Source: Alphaproteobacteria bacterium
Lineage (GTDB): Bacteria; Pseudomonadota; Alphaproteobacteria; Reyranellales; Reyranellaceae
Length of the DNA stretch: 64,000 nt
Assembly (NCBI GenBank): GCA_017307275.1
Contig: JAFKFK010000008.1
Coordinates: forward strand, 248,001 to 312,000
Reading direction: 5' to 3'
A program made the position numbers and the translations under genes. Below the pieces are notes generated by a model. The model saw only the letters and a list, made by a program, of their open reading frames with translations. It was not told the DNA's origin and searched no databases. Every line of letters begins with the position of its first letter. Position 1 is the stretch's first letter. Positions 1 through 8,170 of this stretch are shown here, in pieces.

Positions 1-731
1 GCGCGCGCGCCGTTGATGCCGGCGAGTGCCGCCTTGAAGGCCTGGCCCGGCGGATGCAGCACCGCTTCGTCCGGCGCGAAGTAGTCCACCAACCGGAAGC
101 CGCCGACACCGATGGCATGGCCGCCATGCAGTTCGAACGGCTTCTCGCGATGAAAGCCCGGCCGCTCCGCCTCGATCGCAAAGCAGGCGATGCCGCGATA
201 GCCCTTCGCCTTGTCGGTCTGCGCATAGGCGACCGAAAGGCCCGCGACCGCCGCGTTGGTGATCCACGCCTTGGCGCCGTTCAGCTTCCAGCCGCCCTCG
301 ACGCGAACGGCTTCCATCTCAAGCCCGCCGAAATCGCTGCCGACGCCGGGTTCGCTGAGCCCGGCGCAACCGATCACGTCGCCGGTCAACATGCGCGGCA
401 ACAGGCGCGCGACATGCGCAGGCTGGCCATCGCGGGCAAAGCGTGCGCACGCGTTGTGATGGTTGATCATGGCGAACGCGAAAGCGAAGTCGGCCTTGGC
501 GATCTCCTCGAAGGCCCGCAGCTTGCAGGAGAAGGACAGCCCCTGCCCGCCATGCTCCTTGGCCAGTTCGATCGTGTTGAAGCCCTGTACACAGCCCGCC
601 TTGATCGTCTCCAGCGGATAGTGCCGGTCCCACTCCCAGCGGGCGGCGTTCGGGGCGACATGCTCTTCGGCAAAGGCCCGGGCGCGCGCCACGACGGCAC
701 GCTCTTCGGCAGTCAAGATCTCGTCCAGCAT
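1..731 (-). CDS. Acyl-CoA dehydrogenase, cut by the window edge
   Basis: This is the N-terminal 243 codons of a flavin-dependent acyl-CoA dehydrogenase, which puts an alpha-beta double bond into an acyl-CoA and passes electrons to ETF. The translation shows the helical N-terminal domain, then CAGLSEPGVGSDF and WKLNGAKAWITNAAVAG, the usual FAD and substrate loops of the middle beta domain. The C-terminal helical domain lies beyond base 1. I chose ATG at 731; an in-frame GTG at 746 is also possible. It diverges from the tRNA gene, and its start lies within about 60 bases of it. The substrate cannot be told from this part. Confidence 0.85.
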   Translation of the reverse strand, partial: MLDEILTAEERAVVARARAFAEEHVAPNAARWEWDRHYPLETIKAGCVQGFNTIELAKEHGGQGLSFSCKLRAFEEIAKADFAFAFAMINHHNACARFARDGQPAHVARLLPRMLTGDVIGCAGLSEPGVGSDFGGLEMEAVRVEGGWKLNGAKAWITNAAVAGLSVAYAQTDKAKGYRGIACFAIEAERPGFHREKPFELHGGHAIGVGGFRLVDYFAPDEAVLHPPGQAFKAALAGINGAR

Positions 732-748
732 TCGTTTGAGATACACGA

Positions 749-779
749 TTGGACCTCGAGCGCAACCGCGGGCTACAAT
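749..779 (+). promoter_or_regulatory. Promoter of tRNA-Gly
   Basis: A -10 box TACAAT (774-779, five of six consensus bases) ends nine bases before the mature tRNA 5' end. A -35-like TTGGAC lies at 749-754. The 19-base spacer is slightly long, so the -10 carries most of the weight. Confidence 0.55.
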
Positions 780-788
780 GCCGACAGC

Positions 789-863
<75 letters not shown>

Positions 864-906
864 AAAAATCTTCGCCAAAGATAATCGGGCAGGAAGCGTC
901 GGCATC

Positions 907-2262
907 ATGGGGTCGGTTATTTCGCCACCGGTCGAGTCCATTCCGGTTCCTGACGGCGGTGACTTCGAATTCGACGGGCCGCGCTTTACCGCCTACTGGC
1001 GGCATCTCGCCGGCAAGCTCGCCCAGCTCCCGCCCAAGCCGCAACGCGACGGCAAGACCTACGCTGAAGCGGAAGCGCTGAAGCAGGCCGCGCGTGACGC
1101 CCGGTTCGCCTTCCTCCGCCGCTATGCCATTTCGATCTACGACAGACTGACCGCCAACCGGACCAAGTTCGTGCGCATCGAGCGGCTGGTCTATGACGCA
1201 GCCGACCTTGTGCCGGGCCTCGCCCCGACCCGCGCGGAGGTCGCGGCCGAAGCCGAGCTGCGCCAATCCGAAAAGGAAGGCGTGGAGATCGACCAGGGCA
1301 TTCTCTGCAATCAGTTCCTGGCCGATCCCGGCTGCGGGATGCACCTCTGCCACGCCATGCTTCTGCCGCGCGAAGAATCGGCTGATGCACTCGCCAAGTT
1401 CCAGCGCGACGGCAAGCTCGACCTCGGCTTTGCGCGAGTCGAGCGCCAGGGCAAGGCGGCCGTACTGCTGCTGGCCAACCGCCGCTTCCTCAATTCCGAA
1501 GACAACTCGACCCAGACCGCGACCGAGATCGGCGCTGATGTCTGCATTCTCGACCGGCAGAGCGAGGTCGCCGTGTTGCGCGGCGATGTCGTGCCGGAAG
1601 GCAAGTATGCAGGCCGCCGCGTCTACAATGCCGGCATCAACCTCACGCACCTCTACTACGGCAAGATCCCGTTCCTGTGGTTCCTGGTCCGCGACCTGGG
1701 CTTCGTGAACAAGCTGTTCCGCGGTGTCGCCCGGCCCGACGTCTCGCCCGACGAAGTCGCCGGCGACTCGATCGAGAAGCTCTGGATTTCGGCGGTCGAG
1801 ACCTTCGCCATCGGCGGCGGCTGCCAGATCCTGCTGGCGACCGATTTCAACATCGCCGGCCGCGATGCCTACATGACTCTGCCCGCGCGCAAGGAAGGCA
1901 TCATTCCGGCGATGGCCAATCTACGGATGGCGCGTTTCGTCGGCGATCGCCTCACTCGCCAGGCGATCATGTACGAGCGCCGCATCGACTGCGATTCAGA
2001 TGTCGGCCGCATGATCTGCGACGAGGTCGTGGCCCCGGCCGATATCGACGCTACGATCACCAAGGTCATCGACCGGCTGACCGGATCGGGCGCCGTCGGC
2101 GCCATCGGCAACCGTCGAGCGCTGCGCCTCTCGGCGGAACCGCTCGACCTCTTCCGACGCTACGCCGCCCTCTATGCGCGCGAGCAGGCCTACTGCCATT
2201 TCAGCCCGGCGCTGATCTCGAACCTCGAGCAATACTGGAACGCCCAAAGCAGACGGGCCTGA
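907..2262 (+). CDS. DpgC-like crotonase-fold dioxygenase
   Basis: A 451-residue crotonase-superfamily protein that most resembles DpgC, the cofactor- and metal-independent enzyme that oxidises 3,5-dihydroxyphenylacetyl-CoA to the glyoxylate in glycopeptide-antibiotic pathways. Length fits DpgC (about 430) rather than ordinary enoyl-CoA hydratases (about 260): a long helical N-terminal domain precedes the crotonase core. The core has AGINL (242-246) and AIGGGCQ (around 301-307) as oxyanion-hole segments and the DpgC-like EGIIP loop (330-334). No DpgA, DpgB or DpgD homologue lies nearby, so the natural substrate is unknown. The DpgC assignment is by motif resemblance. A role in phenylacetyl-CoA-type catabolism is inference. 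Confidence 0.75.
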   Translation: MGSVISPPVESIPVPDGGDFEFDGPRFTAYWRHLAGKLAQLPPKPQRDGKTYAEAEALKQAARDARFAFLRRYAISIYDRLTANRTKFVRIERLVYDAADLVPGLAPTRAEVAAEAELRQSEKEGVEIDQGILCNQFLADPGCGMHLCHAMLLPREESADALAKFQRDGKLDLGFARVERQGKAAVLLLANRRFLNSEDNSTQTATEIGADVCILDRQSEVAVLRGDVVPEGKYAGRRVYNAGINLTHLYYGKIPFLWFLVRDLGFVNKLFRGVARPDVSPDEVAGDSIEKLWISAVETFAIGGGCQILLATDFNIAGRDAYMTLPARKEGIIPAMANLRMARFVGDRLTRQAIMYERRIDCDSDVGRMICDEVVAPADIDATITKVIDRLTGSGAVGAIGNRRALRLSAEPLDLFRRYAALYAREQAYCHFSPALISNLEQYWNAQSRRA

Positions 2263-2275
2263 GCTGAGAGGTCGA

Positions 2276-2938
2276 TCAACCTCCCGCCATCAGATCGGCG
2301 AGAGTCGGATCGGCGGCGAGTTCAGACGCCGATCCGGAGCGCACGACGCGACCGCGACTCAGGACAAGTCCACGTTGGGCAATACCGAGCACGAGGCCCG
2401 CGCGCTGCTCGCCCACTAGGATCGCCATGCCTTCCGCCGCCATGGGACCGAGCCGGCCGAGCAGATCGCTCACCACCAACGGCGCAAGACCGAGGGTCGG
2501 CTCGTCGAGCAGCAGCAGGCGCGGCCGGTTCATCAGCGCCCGCGCCAGTGCCAGCATCTGCTGCTGGCCACCCGACAGGAGCCAGGCGCGCGCCTCCGGC
2601 CGCTCGCCGAGCATGGGGAACATCGCCAGCATCTCCTCGACGCGACGCCGGCGCTCAGCCGGCGGTAGCGACGAAGAGGCTTCGAGATTCTCGCGCACCG
2701 TGAGGCCTGCAAAGACACGACGCCCTTCCGGCACGTAGCCAACGCCCGCCAGCACGCGCCGCTCGACCGGCCAGTCCGACACGTTCCGACCGAACAGATG
2801 AACGGGTGTCGTCGACGCCCGGAACCCGAGGATCGTTTCGAACAGGCGAGTCTTGCCGGCACCATTGCCGCCCAGCAGCGCCACGATGTCTCCGGCCGCG
2901 AGAGCCAGTTCGTCGATCTGCAGGACAGGCGCGCTCAT
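2276..2938 (-). CDS. livF: Branched-chain amino acid-type ABC transporter ATPase LivF
   Basis: A 220-residue cytoplasmic ATPase of the LivF family, one of two nucleotide-binding subunits of high-affinity amphipathic amino acid uptake systems. Walker A is GGNGAGKT (23-30), the ABC signature LSGGQ is intact (121-125), and Walker B is LLLLDEP (141-147). The first beta strands are slightly shorter than usual. Its ATG overlaps the stop of the upstream LivM/LivG fusion (ATGA), so the two are probably translationally coupled. It is the last gene of the minus-strand run and converges on the DpgC-like gene with 13 bases between stops. Confidence 0.9.
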   Translation of the reverse strand: MSAPVLQIDELALAAGDIVALLGGNGAGKTRLFETILGFRASTTPVHLFGRNVSDWPVERRVLAGVGYVPEGRRVFAGLTVRENLEASSSLPPAERRRRVEEMLAMFPMLGERPEARAWLLSGGQQQMLALARALMNRPRLLLLDEPTLGLAPLVVSDLLGRLGPMAAEGMAILVGEQRAGLVLGIAQRGLVLSRGRVVRSGSASELAADPTLADLMAGG

Positions 2939-4467
2939 GCCGCGGCCTGTTCGACGCCGAGGAAGCTGGCGCGTACCGCGGGATCGGCGCGGACCTCGGC
3001 GGGTCGGCCGATCGCAATCACGGCGCCACGATCGAGGCAGATCAGCCGATCGCAGGTCCGCGACAGGAGCTCGATATCGTGATCGACGATCAGCACGCCG
3101 CGACCGGCCGCACGCAGCCGTGCGATCAGGCCTGCGAGGTCGGCCCGTTCATGGTCCGTAGCACCCGCCGCCGGCTCGTCGAGCAACAGGAAAGAGGCGC
3201 CCGTCGCAATGGCGCGCGCGATATCGGATGTACGGGTATCGCCGGCCAAAGCGAGACTCTGGAAACTGCGACCGACGCCGGCACGCGCGATGGCGTGCGG
3301 CGGGAGGTGGTCGATGTGGCGCTCGTCGAGCGTGATCGTGCCGCCATCGGCCTGTTCCAGTCCGCCGATCACGTTGAGAAGCGTCGTCTTGCCCGATCCG
3401 TTGGCACCGATCAGGCCGACCACCTCACCGCGATCCAGCATGAACGACACGCCCTGCAAGGCAGCGACACCTCCAAAGCACTTGGAGACGCGGTCGAGGA
3501 TAAGCCGCTGCGGTCCGTCGACGGCTTCGAGGTTCATCGGAAAGACAGGTGATGCTTGCGGCACAAGCTGGACACCACGCCAGCGATCGATCAGCGCTGC
3601 CAGCCCTTCGGGAGCCCAGAGCACGACCAGCAAGGTCGCAGCGGCGTATGCCAGCAGCCAAGCACCCTGCAGGTCGCGCAGCAGCTCCGGCAGACAGACG
3701 GCAATCATCGCGCCCAGGACGGCGCCCATTGGATGACGTGCCCCGCCCAACACTACGGATGTGAGGCAGAGCACCATGATGGGAAAGCCGGTGGCCTCCG
3801 GCGAAACGACGCCGCTCACCATCGCCGAGAAAGCGCCGGCAAGACCTGCCAAGGCACTGCCAGTCACGAAGGCCGCCAGACGCCAGCGGCCGCCATCGAT
3901 ACCGCCTGTTGCGGCCACCAAGGGCGCCTCGCGCAGCAAGCGCGCCGGCTCCCCCATCGGCCCCGCGAAGAGACGGGCCTGCACGAGGATCGCGACGATC
4001 AGGCAAATCCAGACAATCGCCAGCAGCACCGGTCCACGCGGCAACGAGGCTGCAAAGCCCGCCACGCCGTTGGCGCCACCGGTGATGCTCTCGGCGTGGA
4101 CGGCCACAAGATGGATCAACGATGCAAGCGCGAGCGTGGCCAGCGCAAAATAGTGCGACTGCAGGCGGAGCATCGGCCCGGCGACGATCACGGCGATCAG
4201 TGCCGATGCCACGATCGCCAGCGGCACCGACAGCAGCCCCAGCGCCGGCGCGGTCAGCGCAACGGCGTAGGCGCCGACGCCGAACAGTGCCCCTTGCGCC
4301 AGATTGAGAGCGCCGAGCTGACCGAACACGAGCTGATAGCCCACGCCCATCAAGGCATAGACGCCGACCAGGATCGCCATGCGCTGGCCGAACGGCGGCA
4401 ACACGAGCAGCGCCACTGCCGGCAGCAGGACAAGGATGGCGAGCCAGAATTTGCCCAGCGGTCGCAT
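2935..4467 (-). CDS. LivM–LivG fusion: permease joined to a shortened ABC ATPase
   Basis: A single 510-residue protein. Residues 1 to about 298 form a hydrophobic LivM-type permease with many membrane segments. Residues about 320-510 form a LivG-type ATPase. The ATPase has Walker A GANGSGKT (354-361), a Q-loop glutamine (403), Walker B FLLLDEP (426-432) and the H-loop His463. The stretch between Q-loop and Walker B is only about 25 residues, where LivG normally has about 80-100. The helical subdomain and LSGGQ signature are therefore absent, and TRTSDIARAIA stands where the signature would be. Permease–ATPase fusions occur in this family. The loss of the signature is unusual and should disable one of the two composite ATP sites. 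Its start is 14 bases after livH. Confidence 0.85.
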   Translation of the reverse strand: MRPLGKFWLAILVLLPAVALLVLPPFGQRMAILVGVYALMGVGYQLVFGQLGALNLAQGALFGVGAYAVALTAPALGLLSVPLAIVASALIAVIVAGPMLRLQSHYFALATLALASLIHLVAVHAESITGGANGVAGFAASLPRGPVLLAIVWICLIVAILVQARLFAGPMGEPARLLREAPLVAATGGIDGGRWRLAAFVTGSALAGLAGAFSAMVSGVVSPEATGFPIMVLCLTSVVLGGARHPMGAVLGAMIAVCLPELLRDLQGAWLLAYAAATLLVVLWAPEGLAALIDRWRGVQLVPQASPVFPMNLEAVDGPQRLILDRVSKCFGGVAALQGVSFMLDRGEVVGLIGANGSGKTTLLNVIGGLEQADGGTITLDERHIDHLPPHAIARAGVGRSFQSLALAGDTRTSDIARAIATGASFLLLDEPAAGATDHERADLAGLIARLRAAGRGVLIVDHDIELLSRTCDRLICLDRGAVIAIGRPAEVRADPAVRASFLGVEQAAA

Positions 4468-4481
4468 CTCAGAGACCCGCG

Positions 4482-5447
4482 TCAGGCACGGCGGCCGACC
4501 GGCTCGCCGAACAGGCCCTGCGGGCGCAATGCCAGCACCGCGAGGACCACGAGGTAGAGCGCGGCCGACGCCCAGGCATCGCCGACGGCCGCGGATACGA
4601 AGGTCTCGAACAAGCCGATGCCCAGCGCGCCGAGCAGCGCCCCCGGCACGCTACCCCAGCCGCCGATGGCGACGGCGATGTACGCCTTCAGCATGTGGCC
4701 GGCGCCTTGGGTCGGCGCCACGAGGAACTGATGGCCAAGCAGAAAGCCCGCGATGCCGGCCAAGGCGCCAGCCAGCGCCAGCGACAGGACGACATAACGC
4801 GCAACGGGAATGCCCACCGCCTGCGCCATGTGACGGTCGGCCGACACGGCACGCATGCGGCGTCCGACCTGCGTGCGCTCCAGCAGGAGCCACATCGCGG
4901 CGACCAGCATCGCACCGACGATAACGATGGCGACCGGTTGCCGGCCGAGCGCAACACCGCCGATCTCGACGGCGCCAGCGCCGAGCAAGGGCGGTGCGGT
5001 GCGTGGCGCAGCCCCCATGGTGACGGTGAGGCCCTGCTCGATCATGGCGGCGAGCGCGATGGTGGCGACGAACGTCGCCTCGGGTGGACGGGACGCCAGC
5101 GGCAGGATCGCAACGCGTGCCGCAACAATGCCGGCCACGCCCAGCGCCAGGGCCACGAGCGGCAGCAGCACCGGTCCCGGCAGACCGGTCCACAGGCCCG
5201 CGACCACGGCCGCGGCTCCGCCCAGCACGACAAGATCGCCATGAGCGAAGTTGACGGCACCGGCGGCGTTGAGAGCGAGAACGAAGCCCAGCGCCACCAG
5301 CGCGTAGGCCATGCCCAACGCGAGCGCGTTGAGCAGAAGCTGTGCCGTGATCAGTGTTCGCGGGGCGCGTGCTTGCCCAGGATCCGCTGCAGCGTGCGCC
5401 GATGCATGTTGAGACGGCGCGCCGTCTCCGAGACGTTGCGATCGCAC
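4482..5447 (-). CDS. livH: Branched-chain amino acid-type ABC permease LivH
   Basis: An inner-membrane permease with the LivH signature near its start: a first membrane helix, then NFAHGD. The open frame runs up to an ATG at 5447, but residues 1 to about 31 are hydrophilic and lie inside the regA coding region, so they are unlikely to be real. The conserved protein begins near LITAQLLLNAL. The best-placed candidate is a CTG at 5354 that overlaps the regA stop. No ATG, GTG or TTG sits nearby in frame except an ATG inside the first helix. I give the full open frame and flag the start as unsettled. No LivJ/K-type binding protein is encoded in the cluster. Confidence 0.85.
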   Translation of the reverse strand: MRSQRLGDGAPSQHASAHAAADPGQARAPRTLITAQLLLNALALGMAYALVALGFVLALNAAGAVNFAHGDLVVLGGAAAVVAGLWTGLPGPVLLPLVALALGVAGIVAARVAILPLASRPPEATFVATIALAAMIEQGLTVTMGAAPRTAPPLLGAGAVEIGGVALGRQPVAIVIVGAMLVAAMWLLLERTQVGRRMRAVSADRHMAQAVGIPVARYVVLSLALAGALAGIAGFLLGHQFLVAPTQGAGHMLKAYIAVAIGGWGSVPGALLGALGIGLFETFVSAAVGDAWASAALYLVVLAVLALRPQGLFGEPVGRRA

Positions 5448-5941
5448 TGCTCGAACACGCGCTGGATATGTTCCCAGCGAACGCGGTCGGCCGACATGGG
5501 ATTGCTGGGCGGTGGCGGCAGCTTGCGGCCGTGTGCCGTCAGCGCCTGCTCGATCGCGTCGGCATCGGCCGGCTTGGCGAGATAATCGACGGCGCCTTCC
5601 TTCACGGCAGCGACGGCGGTGGCAATGTTGCCGTAACCTGTCAGCACTACGATGCGGATGTCGGGCCGCGCTTGCCGCAGCGGGCCGACAAGCTCGAGCC
5701 CGTTGCCGTCGCCCAGACGCAGGTCGAGCACGGCGAAAGCGGGGGGACGGGCCGTCTGCGCCAACGCCTCCGCGACCGAACCAACGGCGGTCACGATGAA
5801 GCCGCGCTGTTCGAGCGCCCGGGCAATACGGTTACGAAACGCCGCATCGTCGTCCGCGATCAGCAAGGTACGATCCTTGTTGCTCGTCGCGCCGGCGATG
5901 ACGGGCGACACGGGGCGGTTGCCACCGGTGTCCTGGGTCAT
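5351..5941 (-). CDS. regA: Redox response regulator RegA/PrrA/ActR
   Basis: A 196-residue response regulator. The receiver domain has the acidic pocket at Asp30-Asp32 and the phospho-acceptor at Asp73 in VLDLRLGDG. A proline-rich linker (142-148) precedes a Fis-type helix-turn-helix (about 164-186, with ETARRLNMHRRTLQRIL). The linker-adjacent PMSADRVRWEHIQ block and this helix are hallmarks of RegA/PrrA/ActR. In other alphaproteobacteria that family controls photosynthesis, respiration, nitrogen and carbon fixation genes according to redox state. It lies 23 bases after regB, and its stop overlaps the probable livH start. Confidence 0.93.
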   Translation of the reverse strand: MTQDTGGNRPVSPVIAGATSNKDRTLLIADDDAAFRNRIARALEQRGFIVTAVGSVAEALAQTARPPAFAVLDLRLGDGNGLELVGPLRQARPDIRIVVLTGYGNIATAVAAVKEGAVDYLAKPADADAIEQALTAHGRKLPPPPSNPMSADRVRWEHIQRVFEQCDRNVSETARRLNMHRRTLQRILGKHAPREH

Positions 5942-5964
5942 GGGGACTCCTTCGACATCGGCCG

Positions 5965-7323
5965 CTATGTAGCCTTGAAGACGGGGTTTGGCCAGCGCAC
6001 GGAGACTGCGGCGCCAACCGCACCAGCTCTGCGGTTTCCGAAGGTGACGCTGGCCCCCGTGCGCTCCAGCAGCGTTTTTGCGATGAAAACGCCCAATCCC
6101 ATGTGGCCTTCCTCACCCTGGCGGGTCGAAATGAAGGGGGTACCGAGTTCATCCAGCAGCGCCTCGGAGAAGCCCGGCCCGTCGTCGCTGACCTCCACTT
6201 CGGACCATTCGGTCGTCCAGCGCGTCGAAATCAGCACCTCGTGCCGGGCGAACGACACGGCGTTCTGCACGATGTTTCCAATTCCCTGCATAATTTCCGG
6301 GCTGCGCACCTGAATTGGTGCCGTAGTAGGCAGTCCTTCGCCCATCGGCCCCGATTCGAAGGTAATCTTGATGTCCTCACGCTGATAGTTCTGAGCCGCC
6401 GCCTCGATCAGAGCCGGCAGCGGCACCAGCGTATAGGCATCGGAGACATCACCAGCCGGATCGACCGAGAGCCGGGCCAGGATCGACCGGCAGCGATCGG
6501 ACTCGGCCGCCAGAAGCTCGATATCCTCGCGCAGGGGATCGTCGCTCTCGATTTCGCGCTGCATCTCCTTGGTAACGACAGCGATGGTCGAGAGCGGCGA
6601 GCCAAGCTCGTGCGCGGCGGCTGCAGCCAGGGCACCCAGCGCCGAAAGGCGTTGTTCGTGCGCGAGCGACGCCTGCGCTGCGGCCAGCGCATCGGCCATC
6701 TGGCGCGCTTCCTCTGCCAGTCGCCAGCCATAAAGGGTGATCAGCAGGGTCGTGAGCGAAAGCCCGACCCAGACACCGACCTGATAGATCTCCGGTAGAT
6801 GCGGCGGCGGCCCGCTCCAGGGCAGCGGCTGATTGAACAGCGCGACCACGGCAATGCTCACGATGGTCAGCAAGGTGAGAGCGATGTTGCTCGCGAGCGA
6901 CAGGATCGTGGCACCAATCGCGACGGGCGCCAGCAGCAGCAACGAAAACGGATTGATCAGACCGCCGGTGAGATAGAGCAGCACCGCAAGCTGGAGGATA
7001 TCGAAGGCGAGGAAGATCGCCGCTTCGCGATCGTCGATGCGCGCCGATGCCGGACGGCCGATGCTGACGGTGAGGTTGAGAAGCGCGGAGAGCGCAATCG
7101 CGCCACCGACGGCCAGCACCGGCATGCCGAAGCCCAGCCCCCAATGGACCACCGCGGCGGTGAAAGCCTGGCCGGCGACCGCCGCCCAGCGAATCAGCAC
7201 CAGCGCCCGCAGACGGACGCCGCCGCGTGGCAATCCACTCACGTCGCTCGACGGCCCGGTGGACAGCCGAGTGACAGCCGGAGGTGCAGCAGGCGGCGAA
7301 GCGTTCTCGGCGCGCGCCGCCAC
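5965..7323 (-). CDS. regB: Redox sensor histidine kinase RegB/PrrB/ActS
   Basis: A 452-residue membrane histidine kinase. About six membrane segments lie between residues 40 and 200, and the RegB quinone-binding motif GGLINPF is at 120-126. The H-box is AHELGSPLSTI with phospho-accepting His238. Cys278 in DRCRSIL sits where I would expect the redox-active cysteine of RegB (Cys265 in Rhodobacter capsulatus); that equivalence is by position only. The C-terminal ATPase domain has N-box NIVQNAVSFA and DDGPGF. It forms a pair with regA. No SenC/Sco gene lies between or beside them, unlike the Rhodobacter arrangement. The start is four bases after the Nudix gene's stop. Confidence 0.93.
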   Translation of the reverse strand: MAARAENASPPAAPPAVTRLSTGPSSDVSGLPRGGVRLRALVLIRWAAVAGQAFTAAVVHWGLGFGMPVLAVGGAIALSALLNLTVSIGRPASARIDDREAAIFLAFDILQLAVLLYLTGGLINPFSLLLLAPVAIGATILSLASNIALTLLTIVSIAVVALFNQPLPWSGPPPHLPEIYQVGVWVGLSLTTLLITLYGWRLAEEARQMADALAAAQASLAHEQRLSALGALAAAAAHELGSPLSTIAVVTKEMQREIESDDPLREDIELLAAESDRCRSILARLSVDPAGDVSDAYTLVPLPALIEAAAQNYQREDIKITFESGPMGEGLPTTAPIQVRSPEIMQGIGNIVQNAVSFARHEVLISTRWTTEWSEVEVSDDGPGFSEALLDELGTPFISTRQGEEGHMGLGVFIAKTLLERTGASVTFGNRRAGAVGAAVSVRWPNPVFKAT

Positions 7324-7327
7324 GTCG

Positions 7328-8125
7328 CTATTCCTCGATCATCAGGTGCTTACGATGCACCGTCGTGAAAAGCGGGATCTTGCGCTGCTTCTTGCGGTTC
7401 GGCGGCTCCTTCACCAGCCGACCGATCTCACCCAGGATCAGCCCCGTGATGGTGGGCAGCGGCAGCTCGCGCGCCTCGTCGAGACGCACCCACCGTACAT
7501 CGCCCAGCTCGCTCGAATGACGGATCTCGCCGGTCGCATCCTCGGCGCGCGCCATGAAGAAGCGCGCATTGAAGCGGCGCGGCCGACCGGGCGGCGTCAC
7601 CGCTCGGGCGATCAGGTCGAGACAATCCAGGGCCGGCGCGAAGCCCTGATCGAGAAAGCCATGCCAGTGCTCGCCGAAATCCTGCCGGGGCGCGCCGCCC
7701 TTCAACGGCTTGGCCAGCATCAGGCCCGTTTCCTCGAAGGTCTCGCGCACCGCCGCGACGGCAAGCGCACGCGCCCGCTGCGGGGATGCCGCGCGCTGCA
7801 GGCGTTCGTCGACGAAGCGATCGAGCGGCGTCGCCACCGGCACGCGCGCATCGGCGAGATCGACCCGGCCGCCGGGAAACACGTAGCGATTGGGCATGAA
7901 CGCGTGCTTGGCGTCGCGGCAGCCCAGCAGCACCTCGGGCACCTTGCCCTTCTGGCGTACGAGGATCAGCGTCGCGGCATCGCGTGGCCGCATGTAGGGG
8001 TATTTCTGGTCAACCTTTTCGACCGGCCGTTCGCTGCCGGGCTTCAAAGTGGTCTTGACCGGATCGTCGTAGCCTTTGTCGGTGCCGCGCACGACAGCAC
8101 CGGCGGGAATGCCTCTTTTGCTCAT
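7328..8125 (-). CDS. Nudix hydrolase
   Basis: A 265-residue Nudix-fold protein. The Nudix box is present but stretched: the PGGRVD segment is followed after a roughly 40-residue insertion by AAVRETFEETGL, which supplies the REUXEEXGU metal-binding part. Such insertion-bearing Nudix proteins are often annotated as CoA or NUDT19-like diphosphohydrolases, so a CoA-ester or nucleotide diphosphate substrate is possible but not shown. I prefer ATG 8125 to the in-frame 8143, because the family-like sequence begins shortly afterwards. It lies 45 bases downstream of pyrC and four bases upstream of regB. Confidence 0.8.
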   Translation of the reverse strand: MSKRGIPAGAVVRGTDKGYDDPVKTTLKPGSERPVEKVDQKYPYMRPRDAATLILVRQKGKVPEVLLGCRDAKHAFMPNRYVFPGGRVDLADARVPVATPLDRFVDERLQRAASPQRARALAVAAVRETFEETGLMLAKPLKGGAPRQDFGEHWHGFLDQGFAPALDCLDLIARAVTPPGRPRRFNARFFMARAEDATGEIRHSSELGDVRWVRLDEARELPLPTITGLILGEIGRLVKEPPNRKKQRKIPLFTTVHRKHLMIEE

Positions 8126-8170
8126 ACACCTAGGATAGAGCAATTCGCGAAGGGCAGCACAAAATTCGGC

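Noticed and set aside
1..12. GC alternating run at the left edge
   Set aside because: A short GCGCGC stretch within the coding sequence of the acyl-CoA dehydrogenase; no sign of an origin or attachment site.
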